Shown here: in pieces, positions 1 through 11,868 of the stretch
Numbering within the stretch: the stretch's first letter is position 1
How the letters are laid out: every line of letters starts with the position of its first letter
The notes under the pieces: generated by a model
Databases searched by the model: none
What the model saw: the letters and a program-made list of their open reading frames with translations, nothing else
What the model was told of the DNA's origin: nothing
Origin: Phanerodontia chrysosporium
Lineage: Eukaryota; Basidiomycota; Agaricomycetes; Polyporales; Phanerochaetaceae
Assembly (NCBI GenBank): GCA_001910725.1
Contig: MJGA01000001.1
Span: forward strand, 1,984,001-2,048,000
Length of the DNA: 64,000 nucleotides
Direction of reading: 5' to 3'
Program-made: the position numbers and the translations under genes

Positions 1-320
1 TCACATCCTCCTCCGACGAACCCACCAGCACATCTTCCAGACCTTGCTGAAGGTCTCAAACCACTCGCAAACACGCCTACGCTCGTGCTCGGTGTACAAA
101 GCGACATCCTGTTCCCTGTTGAGCAGCAGCGAGAAGTCGCAGACGCGTTGCGGATGGCCGGCAACCACATGGTCAGCTACTACGAGCTTGGTGGTGTCTG
201 GGGACATGATACCTTCTTGTATGTCTATTCTTTGCTGCGTTATTGTGGTGCTTGCTCATCCTGTGATCTAGGTTGGATGTGCAAAACGTCGGAGGGGCGA
301 TACGAGGTTTCCTCTCTTGA
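1..320 (+). CDS. met2: Homoserine O-acetyltransferase, C-terminal end (partial)
   Basis: This is the 3' end of a gene that begins before the window. The enzyme transfers acetyl from acetyl-CoA to homoserine in methionine/cysteine biosynthesis. The visible residues include [14 protein letters not shown] and, after a 53-nt intron (219-271, gtatgt...ctag), [14 protein letters not shown] before TGA at 318-320. The [14 protein letters not shown] stretch carries the GHD.F block containing the catalytic histidine of this alpha/beta-hydrolase family, while the VQSDILFP stretch contains the catalytic aspartate. The splice restores a continuous conserved C terminus, which makes the call firm. The N-terminal part and nucleophile lie outside the window. 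Confidence 0.87.
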
Positions 321-1206
321 TTGTAGCTTTAGCGAGTAAGTGTCAGCGTACACTGCCCTCGAATTCCCCTAATTTTGTGTAGCTAGACTGTATTTGTAGC
401 GTTTGTATGCATATGCCCTCCCCGAAATGCCACAATATTCTCGTATGAAATTTCCAGTGCGCGCCTGTGGGGTAAACGGGGTGTCACGTGACGTATGGAC
501 GTTCTCCCGCGTAAGTCGCGCTTTGTTTACAGGACTCCCTCCGTCGTTGCCATTGCCCCGGAGTACGACGTTCTTTACTCCCACCTACTCGCCTCCCAGG
601 ACTACTCGAGACTGTCATTAAGTCGGTTAGCGTCGCAGGAACAGTTGGCTACGACGGGTGGTGAGTCACCATGCACCGCCCTTCTACGACAGTGAGCCGT
701 TCTAAACGACCTTCTCAACGCCTCTCGCAAGCCCAGCCCCTTCTCTCGATCCTTCTTCAACCCTCTTTATTATTCTGAAACCTTGCGACCAACCTTGACA
801 CCTCCACGACATGGGACATGCGACTTGTCGTCCTCTACCGCCTCATCTCTTTGTCAAGCTGTCCACGACCGCTCGATCACGTCTTCTCTGTGCACAGCAC
901 GAGTAGCGCTGCCGTTGCATGGCGCTCAACCTGCCATACGGAGCCTGCCTGCCGCTGCTCACCGGCGCTTTCCCCCTTGGTGCGCCCGATCTGGAGACTG
1001 CGCGCGGCGCACGTCGTCGTCCTCCGCCGCCAGGTATACCAAAGAGAGCCATATTGCGCTGCTGTTCGTCGGCGGCACGCGGAGGATGCAGGCCCATGCA
1101 CCAACGAGCTCGAGTATATGTGCCCGCCGCGCCCGCCCGCCATGAAGCACAGCAAAGCTGAGTGCTCGCTGCCTGCCCCTCGTCTTCCCTTCGTTATCAC
1201 CCGCCA
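320..1206. other. Intergenic region, no gene identified
   Basis: About 0.9 kb between the met2 stop and the F-box start. All open frames are short and overlap each other on both strands, with no recognisable family. It should hold the met2 3'UTR and the promoter of the next gene. A CACGTGACGT stretch at about 485-494 combines an E-box (CACGTG) with a TGACGT half-site. Pyrimidine-rich sequence follows from about 700 to 790. Confidence 0.5.
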
Positions 1207-2290
1207 TGCAACGTTTCCTGGAAGTGGAAGACATCCTGCGGATTGTGGCGTCTTTCCTCGATCCGGAGGATCTGCGCGCCCTCACATACGTGAGGCCTTT
1301 CCGAGAAGTAGCCCTCGACGAACTCCAGCGCGTTTGTGAGGACGTCGACAGGGTTTTCGGCCGCCTCTGCACCGACCGCACCATGCTCCCTGCCGGGCAC
1401 GAGATGTGCACTGTAAGTCTCACCTCTGTTGTCCTGCTTAATTGCCAACTGTGCTGCAGGGACGTCCACCGGCAGACGAGGAAGAGTTCAGAGCCGTTTG
1501 GGAAGACGTGCGAGCACAGGGCAGAAGAGTCAAAGCTGTCGTATTCCACGAAGGGACCCTCTCTGGTTGCGTCAACTGTCTGTACAACGCCGCAAGGGCG
1601 CTGTCAGAGCGCTCCGCGCAGCCTGTCTTTCCCAACGCCTTCGACGTGACCGCCACCATCCTCACCATGCGCGGCCTCAACGTCTTCTCCCGCCACGCCT
1701 GCATCCCCATGACGATCACGCGACTGGACATCGCCTTCTTTCGCGGCGAAGAGGGCGTCCGCAGCCTCGCGCGCGTCCTCCGCGGCTTCCCCGCCCTCGA
1801 GCGCCTCTCCGTGGAGACCACCTGCACCAACCTCACGCGCGTCCCGCTCGAGCACTACACGGGCCTCTCGGCGCAGCTGCGCGTCCTGCACATTGTCGAC
1901 AGCAACCCCCTCACATACGATGCGGCCGTGCTCGCGCGGTTCCTCGGTGGGCACGCGCGCCTCGTCCAGCTCTCCCTGAACCCCGCGCCCGAGCGCGTCG
2001 GCGACCGCGCGCAACTCCCGAGCAGCCGCTGCCTCGAGGCAGTCTACACGCAGCCGCACCCCGCCGGGTACGCACCTGCCCTCGAGCGGTTCGCCGCACT
2101 CCTACGCTTTGAGCCCGTGGCGGGCCCGCTGCCCCCGCGCAAGCCGAACTGCGTGCGCGTCCTCAACTTTGGCGCGAGCAGGTCGTGCGAGGAGATGGGC
2201 GCCGTCAGGGCGTATGTGCGCCACCTCTTTCCCAACGCGAAAATCCGCGCGGAGTCTCTTGGTGTCGCGCAGATTAATGAGCGTGCTTAA
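1206..2290 (+). CDS. F-box-like protein with LRR-type C-terminal region
   Basis: Two exons (1206-1412, 1460-2290) separated by a 47-nt intron (gtaagt...ctgcag) encode 345 residues. The first 45 residues (EVEDILRIVASFLDPEDL...) resemble the short F-box helix found at the N terminus of large basidiomycete F-box families, which would bind Skp1 in an SCF ubiquitin ligase. The rest alternates hydrophobic repeats such as LRVLHIVDSNPLTYDAAVLA, like degenerate leucine-rich repeats used to bind substrate. The F-box match is weak and the target unknown. The gene belongs to a type that expands strongly in Agaricomycetes, so orthology cannot be inferred. The ATG is in frame with no upstream in-frame alternative. 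Confidence 0.65.
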
Positions 2291-2650
2291 AAGGTTTCCA
2301 TGACTCAAAATTGCAGTCCTTGTCTCGCTTTGTTCTTTGACTGCACCCTCTTGTTGCTGACTCGGTCTCGTACTGGCTTGTCTCTTAGGTATACCAGTGG
2401 CTGACTGTTTCCTCTACTTCTGTGGACGTTTCTAGTACATTCATGTTGCGATCGTTATTTTACTTTCCTCAATACATACACGAATTTTCGACACCGTATC
2501 CGCAAGACTTTCGGCTGTTGCCGCGCCACGATGCGGGCGCCCATCAGAACTACGTAGAGCCTCGGGCATAGCTCGGGGACAAGCCCTATTCGGTCTGCCT
2601 CTCCTGCGCATCGCCTGTAATCTCCATCACCAGCCTCGTCTCAACTACCA
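2290..2650. other. Intergenic region between F-box gene and vps60
   Basis: 360 bp with no coding signal. It is AT-richer and pyrimidine-rich towards its 5' part, consistent with the F-box 3'UTR, and becomes GC-rich just before the vps60 start codon. Confidence 0.45.
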
Positions 2651-3567
2651 TGAACCGCATCTTTGGCACCTCCGGAAGCAAAAAGCCCAAGCCCAGTCTG
2701 CAGGATGCTATCGCCTCGGTCAGTCCGCGAGGGCACCCTCCTGGGTCTTGAGGAACTGCGCAGCTGAGCGGTATCTGGGCAGACAGACACGCGTATAGCG
2801 TCCATAGAGGTCAAGATCAAGAAATTAGACGGAGAGCTGGCGCGGTACAAGGAGCAGATGAGCAAGCTACGGAATGGGCCAGGCAAGGTGCGTCGCGCCG
2901 TTTAGCAAAACCTGGATGTCGTGCTCAACATATACTCCAAACAGAACGCCATTCAAGAGCGAGCACTGCGGACGCTGAAGCAGAAGCGTATGTACGAGAA
3001 CCAGCTGGCGCAGCTCACGCAGCAGACATTCAACATGGAGTCCGCCGCACTCGCGACGGAGAACCTACGGAACACGATGGCGACCGTCGATGCGATGAAG
3101 CAGGCGAACAAGGAGCTAAAGAAGCAGTATGGCAAGATTGATATCGACAAGATTGAGGTGCGTGACCATCTTGCTGTACTGTGATCAGAGCACTCAAGTT
3201 GTAACACCTGCAGAACATACATTACGAGATGGAGGATTTGCTGGAGCAGGCGAACGAGATTCAGGAGTCGTTAGGGCGGTCCTATGCAGTGCCCGACGAG
3301 CTAGACGAGGCAGATCTTGAAGCAGGTGCGTTAACCTCTGTACGTGAAGAGACCAGTGCTCATGTTCCTTATCAGAACTTGACGCTTTGCAGCTGGAGGT
3401 CGAGGAAGAGGGCCCATCCTATTTGGCAGACCTCAGCAAGGCTCCAGATTTCATCGACGAGCCACCGGTAGAAGTCGCAGAGGTGAGCCTCTGTTCCTCG
3501 CCAGCTTCCCAACTTTACTGATCTTTTCCAGACTCCGGCCAAGGAAGCTGTGAAGACGAGTGCATAA
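2650..3567 (+). CDS. vps60: ESCRT-III-associated protein Vps60/CHMP5
   Basis: Six exons (2650-2718, 2783-2887, 2945-3157, 3214-3325, 3376-3482, 3532-3567) give 213 residues, normal for CHMP5 (about 219). The protein starts MNRIFGTSGSKKPKPSLQDA and continues with the family blocks SIEVKIKKLDGEL, YKEQMSKLRNGPGK, TFNMESAALATENLRNTMA and YGKIDIDKIE, then VPDELDEADLEAELDAL near the C terminus. The first helices are basic and the last third acidic, as in all ESCRT-III subunits. Vps60 binds Vta1 and tunes the Vps4 ATPase during sorting into multivesicular bodies. All introns are 49-64 nt with canonical ends. The gene ends tail-to-tail with the small membrane protein at 3654. Confidence 0.95.
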
Positions 3568-3653
3568 CACGCGGTACAGGATGGACATTGTATTATTTCG
3601 ACTGTACATATCGGATAAATTTAGCAGATGAATGTGAGTGTACAATACTAGCC

Positions 3654-4346
3654 TCATGAGCGGTTGAAGGCTGTTAGTAGGATGAGGAGAGCCACTGCAA
3701 CGATGGTGGTCACCATCGCTGCTGCCTGACATCGAAGTCGAAAGAGCTCAGACCCTGCATGTCCAGGATAAGCATGACGCAAGATACTACGTCGTGGATG
3801 GGACGCACAGTTGTCATCCTGGTCTCGCACAGGGAGCCACCCTCCCACGAACCAGAGTGGCGGGAAGAGCAGGCCGGTCAAGAAGAGTGTCTTGTGCACC
3901 GGCCACCTGGGCGGGTCTGGGGGCCCGAAGAACGGGAGATCCTCCCAGTTCTGCACTGGTCGTGCGGCGTTGGGTCTGGTCATGTCCTGAGCGTGCTTCC
4001 TGTCCATCACCCATGGTCCTGAGAATGCTGTGTCATCAGCTCGTGTCTCAGCCCCGTGGCTCCTGGTTTCGCACCCTCGCCAGTGACCTCCATCTGCGCA
4101 GTCGTTCAGGCTTTTGGGCCGCACGCTTTGGGCCGTGGGATGCAGCGCGGCGAACGTAGACAGTGTGTGTGCGCACTCCGCGAGTCCGAATCCGCCCTGA
4201 GGGCCGTTGTCCGACGGCGCGGCGTGGGCGTGAGAGACGATGCGGCCGCAGAGATGGTGGTGGTTGCGGTGCAGGGGCGAAACAGGCGTCGGAGAGCGGC
4301 GGCTATTCGGCCATCTGTGCGTATGACATCTCGCTCGTTGGGCGGC
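3654..4346 (-). CDS. Fungal small membrane protein, 5' end unresolved
   Basis: The conserved part is near the C terminus: residues VHKTLFLTGLLFPPLWFVGGW form one hydrophobic segment, followed after a short loop and a 54-nt intron (3755-3808) by a second hydrophobic segment, MVTTIVAVALLILLTAF, ending at the stop 3654-3656. Splicing restores DQDDNWSELFRLRCQAAA, with an aromatic residue at the junction. I recall this double-hydrophobic layout from uncharacterised fungal proteins but cannot name a function. The frame stays open upstream to 4346, but no ATG begins it, so a first exon is missing from this model. The long N-terminal part is low complexity and His/Ser/Pro-rich. Confidence 0.5.
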   Translation of the reverse strand, partial: AAQRARCHTHRWPNSRRSPTPVSPLHRNHHHLCGRIVSHAHAAPSDNGPQGGFGLAECAHTLSTFAALHPTAQSVRPKSLNDCADGGHWRGCETRSHGAETRADDTAFSGPWVMDRKHAQDMTRPNAARPVQNWEDLPFFGPPDPPRWPVHKTLFLTGLLFPPLWFVGGWLPVRDQDDNCASHPRRSILRHAYPGHAGSELFRLRCQAAAMVTTIVAVALLILLTAFNRS

Positions 4347-4502
4347 TCAGCCACATTTGGGCACCGCGCCTCGCACACCGTGTCCCCGCGTGCCTCGCGG
4401 ATGCTGATCGCGTCTACAACTCTGCGACGCGGAGTCTGATACCGCGCTGCAGAATGTTTATACACGTTCCATCCGACATACAACTTGATATTATTTTGGT
4501 GT

Positions 4503-6316
4503 CTACTCGACCCACTTCAGCACAGAGCCGCCGTGCGCCTTGCAGTAATCCTGCCACAGCTTCTCGAGCTTGTCCTCCGGGAACGCCGCACGGACCTCGT
4601 CCGCACGCAGCTTGAGCTCGCGCGCAACGGGTGCCCAGTCAAACTTGGTGAGCCTGCCCCGCGCTTGACAAACTCGCCGTCGACGAGCACGGCCTCGATG
4701 TCCTCCGTCGACGCGTGGTAGACGATGCCGCGGAACGGCTCCGCCGCGCCCGCGAGGTTCGCGGAGAGTGCATCAAAGACGAGCATGTCCGCACGCTTCC
4801 CGACCTCGACTGTCCCGACGACGTCTGCGAGCCCGAGCGCCTCCGCGCCGCCGAGCGTTGCGAGCCGGAAGGCGTCCGCGGCGAAGAACCGCTGGTGCGC
4901 GGGCGGCGTGAGCTTCTCGACGTGCACCTTGTAGTTCTGGCGTGCTGCAGCGGAAGGCATGTCAAGCTAGCGTATATATGGTAGCGTGAGGAGGACGCAC
5001 CTCGGTAGAACTGCAGCGCCATCCGCATGTGCGTGAACATGTCCCCGGTGTTGATGGATGTCGCGTCCTGCAGGCCGGCCGGCTCTGAGCATCGGTGGGA
5101 AAACATAGACGCAAAACACTCACGGCGCCGAGGCTGCACTTGACACCCCGTTCAACGGCTTCGAAGGCGATGGGGTTCCCGTGCGCCATGCCCATCTCGT
5201 CCATCGGCGTCGACGAGATCGCCGTGCCGGTCTCCTTCAGAGCGGCCCACATCTCGTCGTCCGGGTCCGGGTGGTCGTCGAGCTCGTTGCAGTGTGAGAG
5301 GACGACCTCGGGGCCGAGCAGACCCCGGTCGCGGTACGTGAGGATGCGAGGGCCTGGATGCAGACATTCAGGCCGCGATAAAAACTACATCGCCAAACCG
5401 ACATACCTTTGACGACATGGGCTGTAATGGCTGCGACGGGGATGGTCCTCGCCACCTCGATGATCTCCTTGTGAATCTTCTCGTCACCAATGTCACCCAC
5501 GTCGTACCTGAGGGACGGCATCGTCAGCGTGGACAAACACGCCCCACACGAAAACCTACGAAAGCCCTAGCGTGACGCGCCCGTCCTCGGTGAGCTTGTT
5601 CCCATGCTTGCCCCACTCCTTGAGCTTCGCGAGCTGCCAACGCATGCTCTCCTCCTCCTGCGCAAACTCGACGGCGGGCAGGACCTGCGTGGCGGGGCTC
5701 TGGCGCGCGGGGCACCACACGACGCGCGCGCCGGACTCCTTCGCGGCCGCGAGGCACGCCTCCGCGATCTCGGGCGTGTTTGCCGCGTGGAAGTGGTCGA
5801 GGATCGTCGTCACGCCCGAGTGCAGCGCCTCGAGGCAGCCCGCGAGCTCGCCGATGCGCACCTGCTCGGCCGTCATCGCGGCCTGCGTGGACCTATGCGC
5901 GCGTCAGCGCGTCCGGGCGTGCGTGAGCTGGGGAGCGTACCAGGATTGCTTCACGAAGTATTCGGAGAGGAGCCAGCTGCCATGGGATCAGAAAACATGG
6001 GAACGTCGTACGCGACAGAGGTAACGCACTCGCCGTGGTTGCCGCGCATGACGGTCATCCAAGTATGCCTGTGCATTGTTCAATCTAGGAGGGAAGCTGA
6101 ACTCAGCACCAGGACATACCTGTGAGTGTCAATGAATCCGGGAGTAATCCACTTGTTGGTGCAGTCGATAACCTCTGCGCCCGCAGGCGCAGTGATATCT
6201 TCAGCAATTTGGGTGATGGTAGTGCTCTCGATGAGAATGTCGGCCTTGAAGGCGCGGGACTGGTTCTCCTTAGTCCAGGTCGCGACGACACCACCCTTGA
6301 GGAGATATGTCGGCAT
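4503..6316 (-). CDS. Metal-dependent amidohydrolase (COG0402-like), one-base frameshift
   Basis: Eight exons (6120-6316, 6030-6068, 5941-5976, 5560-5892, 5407-5507, 5124-5353, 5001-5067, 4503-4944) encode about 481 residues. Motifs of the cytosine deaminase/chlorohydrolase group are present: PGFIDTHRHTW (HxH metal pair), TTILDHFHAAN, VVLSHCNELDD (histidine) and STPMDEMGMAHG (aspartate). The fold deaminates or dechlorinates small heterocycles; the substrate here is unknown. The last exon is 442 nt, one short of the length needed: after GEFVKR the frame must gain a base at the C-run 4657-4660 to continue into a plausible C terminus ending VLKWVE at 4503-4505. I treat this as an assembly deletion rather than a real break. 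Confidence 0.82.
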
Positions 6317-7039
6317 AACGAAAAGTGTCAGATCTGTTTCTGTCAGTGTTCAGGAAGAAAGTGCGATGCTGTTTGCTGCGAGCCCAGCTGTGGCCACGGC
6401 AGCTTTTATATGCACCGCGCCTGGCGCGCCTGCGAACAAATCCCGTTTCCCAAGCGGGGTGCGTTCGCCCGGAGCGGAGCAGAGTCCCTATCGGCAGCGT
6501 GAGCAAACGCGAAGGCAAGCCACCGCCAAGGAGGGGGCGCTCACCCAGGCGGGCGGTAGAACGTGGCTTGCCCTTCCACAATTTAAGAGGCTGGTTCACG
6601 AGCCTAGGCGGGCGGAGAGCTCCTGTGGCACGGGACGCGCTGAGCCAAGAGGTCACGGCTCTGCATTACGATCGCAGACGTACACCCCACCCACGCCCGC
6701 TTAGTCAGTACGCATCCCCATGTCCCAGGGCTCGCTGTTAGCATTTGCGGGTCGATACAGGCCGTAGCCAAGTGAATATCCCCGCAGACAACAGACAGAC
6801 GCGGCTGAGGCGACCTGCCCCGAGGCAGCAATACCTGCGTGACCTTTGTGAAAGAGAGATGACGCAGACGGTAAGCACGATCGGCAAACGACCGGTCGAG
6901 GGCGGAAAATGTAAATTGTTTGATCGACGCAGTCGGCGGACGCGTCAAGAGGCGAGGAGATAGCCATGCCGAGAAAGTCGGGAATCCATTTTTCGCGAAC
7001 GCAAGCACCAAAAATGCCTCGTTGTATAATCTGCCTGGC
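6317..7039. other. Intergenic region between two minus-strand genes
   Basis: About 720 bp holding the amidohydrolase promoter and the aldehyde dehydrogenase 3'UTR. Open frames here are shadows of one another with no family resemblance. No repeat or RNA gene is apparent. Confidence 0.45.
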
Positions 7040-9187
7040 TTAGCCGTAGCGCTTGGGCTCTGCACTCTCTGCGAACCAGTCCTGTACCTCGCGGGTCTCC
7101 TCCATGGTGGCGATGTTGATGATGGTGGACTTGCTTTGAGAGTCTGCGAATCGGCGTTCAGAGATTGCACATGACTGCAGCTGCTGAGCTGACTCACAGG
7201 CTTCGAAGGCCTCAATGCCGTTTTCTCTCCCGATGCCACTGTCCTTCATGCCGCCCCTGGAACCAGGCATCAGATTCGGTTGACCAAAGCACCGCACGAA
7301 GGGCAAGAAAGCGCTGCTTACCAAGGGGAGCTGGGGTCGTTTCTGTGATGCGTGTTCACCCAAACAAGGCCCGCTTCAATATCTGCGGCGACACGATGCG
7401 CACGGGACAGATCCTGCGTCCAGATGGCAGCGCCAAGACCGTACTTGGAGGCATTAGCAAGCGCGACACCGTCGTCCTCGTCCTGCCGGGCACCGTGAGT
7501 TATTGCCAGATCGAGGTTAGTCAAGTGCTAAGTCCTGGCGCACCTTGAACTGCTTGACAACTACAACGGGTCCGAAGACCTCCTCGCGCCAGAGAGTACC
7601 CTCGGTTGACACATTAGTCACGACGGTCGGTGGGAAGAAGGAGCCTTTTGAGAAGTCGAATTCGTCCAGGGTGGACTTGTCCGTTCTTCGCTTCCCTCCA
7701 GCAAGTATCTTTGCACGTTTATCAGACGCCAGCATCGACTCAATGCGTTCCAGCGCCTGCTGTGAGATTACGCTGCCCATCGTGGAGTTCGGATTCATGG
7801 CTAATGTCGTGTAAGCACAACCTCCAATGGACCATACAATACCACGTACGATTGCCCATGCGGATCCGAATGCTCTCTACCTTGTGCAGGAAGTGCAGCA
7901 TGAATTCCTTGTAGATTTTCTCCTGCACGAGAAGCCGGGTGCCTGAGACGCAAGTCTGGCCAGAAGCTACGAAGCAGGCAAACGCTGCCCCGTTCGCCGC
8001 AGCAACAGGATCAGCGTCGTCGAACACTACGATCGGTGCCTTGCCGCCTAGTTCTGCAGTAAAGCTTGCCAAGTTTCCGCCAACAATAGAGCCGAGTTCT
8101 TTGCCAGTTGATGTACCAGCCTAGGGACTGGTCAGTGTGCATATTTCGTCCTTGAACGTTGGGTACTCACGGTGATGTCCACTTTGCGAATGATGGGGTC
8201 GGAGATGATCTCCTTCACTATCGTGCGCCCATAGCCCGGGAGAATCGACAGGACACCTTGGGGCACTGCAAATGAGAAGGAAAGGTGAGCGTGTGATTCG
8301 GTCAGTTCGAAACCACTTAGACGTACATCCAGCCTGTTCGGCAATCTGCACAAACTCGAAGATAGAGATAGGCGCAAGCTCGCTGGGCTTGAGGATGACA
8401 GAGTTACCCGCAGCGAGAGCGGGTGCCAATTTCTTGAGAGCAATGAGGAGAGGGTGGTTGAAAGGCTACTGAAATGGTGAGAGGCTTCGAATGTCTGAGG
8501 TGATGGCGACTGACTGTTATCTGCGCGACAACACCGAGCGGAATCCGTTGAACGTAATTCAAGAGTTTTCCTTGGGTGGGCGCTACAAAGTCTTGACGTG
8601 TTCGCAGGAGAGAAGCATAGTAGTCCCTGAAGCGGAGTGTGAGCAGGAGAGCCAATCTACTGATAACACACTCACAGCCATTCTGGTAGCCTTCCCAATT
8701 GGGCGTTCATTTCGCGAATCGCGCGACCAGTTTGCAGTGATTCAATCTTCGCGAATTCAGGCAGGACGTCTGTGAGCATACGGGCCATGTTGTACAGCAC
8801 GGCGGCGCGGTCGACTGGCGCGGCCTTGGACCAGACTCCGGACTTGAATGTTGCGCTTGCATCGCTGATAGCTTGCCGCACGTCGGAGGGCGATGCTGTG
8901 ACAACGCTAACGCAATGAACAGCTTATCAGTAGGCTAGACGAGAGAAGACCTACGTGCAGAGGAGGTCGCCAGTCGCGGGGTTGTGAACGGGAATCCTGA
9001 GCAAAGTCGAGTGAATAGAGCAGCCTATGTCACAGCAGAAAACGACGCACTCTTCTCGCCCATCCGTCACCTCTGGTGGCTCGTCAAAGTCGAGGTGCAA
9101 TGCATAAGGGCCATAGCGGTCCCTATGGAGTCTCTGCCGCAAAGCAGAAGTAGCCTGGGTGTCATGCGTCAGCCTCCTGGTCGTCAT
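7040..9187 (-). CDS. NAD(P)-dependent aldehyde dehydrogenase
   Basis: Eleven exons encode roughly 520 residues. Family landmarks in order: IPVHNPATGD near the N terminus, NHPLLIALKKLAPALAAGN and VILKPSELAP (cofactor site), TGKELG (cofactor-binding turn), AELGGKAP with the general-base glutamate, SGQTCVSGTR with the catalytic cysteine, EEVFGPVV and GGMKDSGIGREN. All catalytic residues are intact, so it should oxidise an aldehyde to its acid. The exact substrate cannot be told. The first ATG in frame is at 9185-9187. The first intron (54 nt) is a multiple of three without a stop and could be retained. The fourth intron uses the second of two adjacent acceptors (cagtag). The BTB-like gene starts 262 bp away on the other strand. 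Confidence 0.9.
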
Positions 9188-9449
9188 GGTCAACCGTGTG
9201 CGCTACGCACCGCTCTAACAGCACCTGGGGCAATCCTGACCATGTCGCTATCGCGACCCAGCTCGCTGAACGGGGAAGACGCGAGCAAGCGCGCGGCGCC
9301 CATGCAATCAACGGCCGGCATGCAAATAGATTGCCGGAGGCGCGCTGCCGAGACGCGGGGGTGCCTCGTTCCGCGCATCCTTGTTTCTGGGCGCCGCCGT
9401 CGACAACGAGGCGCACGACGGGTCCCCTGCACGCTTTCTTACGTAGACC

Positions 9450-11868
9450 ATGACAGACCTCCCGCGCCAGGCGTCGCCACGCATGGCGGCGAGCACCATC
9501 TCGTCGTCGCCCAGCCGACCGTCGCCTCTGTCCCGCCCCCACTGGCCCTACTCGACGTACGCCGCCAGCCATGCACACCGCCCGTCGTCGTCCTCGTCGA
9601 TAATGTCGGGCAGCTCTACTGCGGGAGCTGGCCTTGAATATAGGGGCCCGGGCACGCCGTCGCCGTCAGGTCTTGTGAGAAGGACGTCGAACCTTGCGCT
9701 GTCTGCTTCCGCCGGCCCTGCAGCCCAGGAGGACAACACGCGTCATTGGTCCTTTACGGTATGTCATACGAACCTCATGAATGCTGCCATTCTGATGGTT
9801 TCCGGCAAGGCCTTTGAATGGATCGTTAGAGACGTCCACCGCCTGAGAGATCATGTGGAGAACGCGGATAGCACGACAGACGGAAGCGACTTTGAAATCT
9901 TTAGAGAATCACCTATGCTTGGAGACGGCAAGTTCAAGCTCGAGATAGGTAAGTCCCGAATACAACATTCTAGCTGTACAGCCCTCCTGACACTGTCCAA
10001 GCCAGGCCAGCTCCGGCAGAGGGCCCAGACACGTCCACAAACGCGCAGGTCGCGAGGACCTTGTCTCTTTTCGTCACGTCTGTCATCATTGAATACGCGC
10101 ATACCGACTATGAGATCTGCTCTTCAATGTTTGCTGGCATCAAGTGCCAGGATGACCGGGTCGGCGAGCGCGGCGCGCGGCCAGATTGGGCCTGGGAGTA
10201 CTGGCAGAATGACTGGGTCTTCAGGGAAGACAGCGAAGTCTGGGGTATGCAGCATCAATTCTTGATGATTATTGCGTGGTGCCTGACACAACGCAGAGTG
10301 CCCACTACCGTCACTGACTATGCTGCTGGATAACCCGCGGATTAAGGAAACGGATTCATTCGTTATATGCGTTCAGATACACTGCCCGGTAGGGCCTTTC
10401 TTCCCTCAGCAACCTTCGGCTGCATATGTTCCAAAGGAACTTCTGGACGGCCTCGAGTCTTTGCTTGATAACGCTAGTAAGCTGGGTGTGTGTTGCGCTG
10501 TGCTGCGCCCGCTAACATCCACGCAGACACTGGCGATGTTCAGTTTGTATGCCTAGAACGCAAGGAGGAGGAAGGCCTTGAACCCGATTCACCTGAGACG
10601 GCGGAAGCTCACGCTCGCCGTTCGTCCAGCTCTTCATCTATAACGACTCCGCCCCAAACTGTCGCGCGGAAGAGAATTATTTACGCCCACTCTGATATCC
10701 TGATGCGGCGATCCGAATACTTTGCCACAATGCTGCGATCATCTTTCTCTGAGACTTCCACAGCCCCTGGCGAGCGCAAGACGTATACCGTCATTGTCGA
10801 AGAGGCCGACTTTGTCACCATCTACTGGCTGCTGAAGTGGGTGTATGCCAACTGGCTCTTGTTCAAAGAACATGACAACCCGAAAGCTGCTATCGAGGGC
10901 GTTGGCTCAGGTTGGAGCGTAAAGTGGCTTGACACGAGGCGCAGACAGGACGAATGGGCTTGGACAACTTTCGACATCCGGCATCCTGGCGGCGACAGCC
11001 ATGACATTGGAGACTCGCGAAGCGTCACCAGTGCCGAGAGCGCCCCGGGGAAGAAGGGGAAGAGGCCCGCCACAACGCCCGTGCGGGGCAACTCGTCCGC
11101 AGGCTCCAACTCGGCGAAGCCGCCGCCACCGTCCAACGCCACGTCGACACCGCGCCCGCCACCGTCACCGGTCCGGCGCGCAAACACAGGCGGCGCAGCG
11201 CCATCCGCGAGTGCGTCAACGTCGACGCTCACCGTCCCGGCGCAGAGCATGGGCGATGCCACCGCCTCCTCTCCGACGCGCGCACGCAAGTCCGACCCGC
11301 TCGCGGCGCACATTCCGCCGGCGCTCTCGCCGTCGTCGCCATCGTTCCCCGCGGCGTACCGCACGCCGCCGCGCAGCCGGCCCGCGGGGGCGCACGCGCA
11401 GCCCGACCCGCACGCGCACCCGTGTGTGCCGCCGGCGCCGGCGTCCGCGCTCGCGATGTACCAGGTCGCGCACCGGTACGGGATGCCCGGGCTCGCGAGC
11501 CTGAGCCTCGAGCACATGCTCGCGACGCTGACGCCCGCGCGCAGCTTTGCGCTCCTGCTCGCGTCGGCGACGTGGGAGGAGCTGCACAAGCTCGTTGAGG
11601 TGTGTGTTGCGCGCTTTTTCTTTCGCTATCTCTGCGCATCGCTAATGCTAGGTGTTGCTCAGGATTATGTCGTCGAGAAGTGGGACGAGGTGTCGGTGTC
11701 AGAGGAGTTCGAGCAGTGCTGCCAGGAGGTGGCAGCTGGAGAGTAGGTCCTCAGTTCGTTGTGTCCTGGCCACGGCGTGCTCACTTTCTCCGACGCAGAT
11801 GGGGCGCGGAGGGCGGCACGACGCTCGCCGCGTTGTTTAGGCGACTGCGTGCACCCTCAGCACGGTAG
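9450..11868 (+). CDS. BTB/POZ-like protein with proline/serine-rich insert
   Basis: Seven exons (9450-9758, 9810-9948, 10002-10244, 10297-10476, 10527-11599, 11663-11742, 11799-11868) give 697 residues. An N-terminal Ser-rich segment is followed by a MATH-like region (HWSFTAFEWIVRDVHRL). A BTB-like core comes next (IIYAHSDILMRRSEYFATML, then VEEADFVTIYWLLKWVYANW). It is interrupted by about 170 low-complexity residues rich in S, P, A and R. The BTB tail returns with MYQVAHRYGMPGLASLSLEH. Such proteins usually act as adaptors for Cul3 ubiquitin ligases. The last intron is inferred: without it translation stops at 11743-11745, whereas splicing adds WGAEGGTTLAALFRRLR. Target unknown. Confidence 0.75.
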
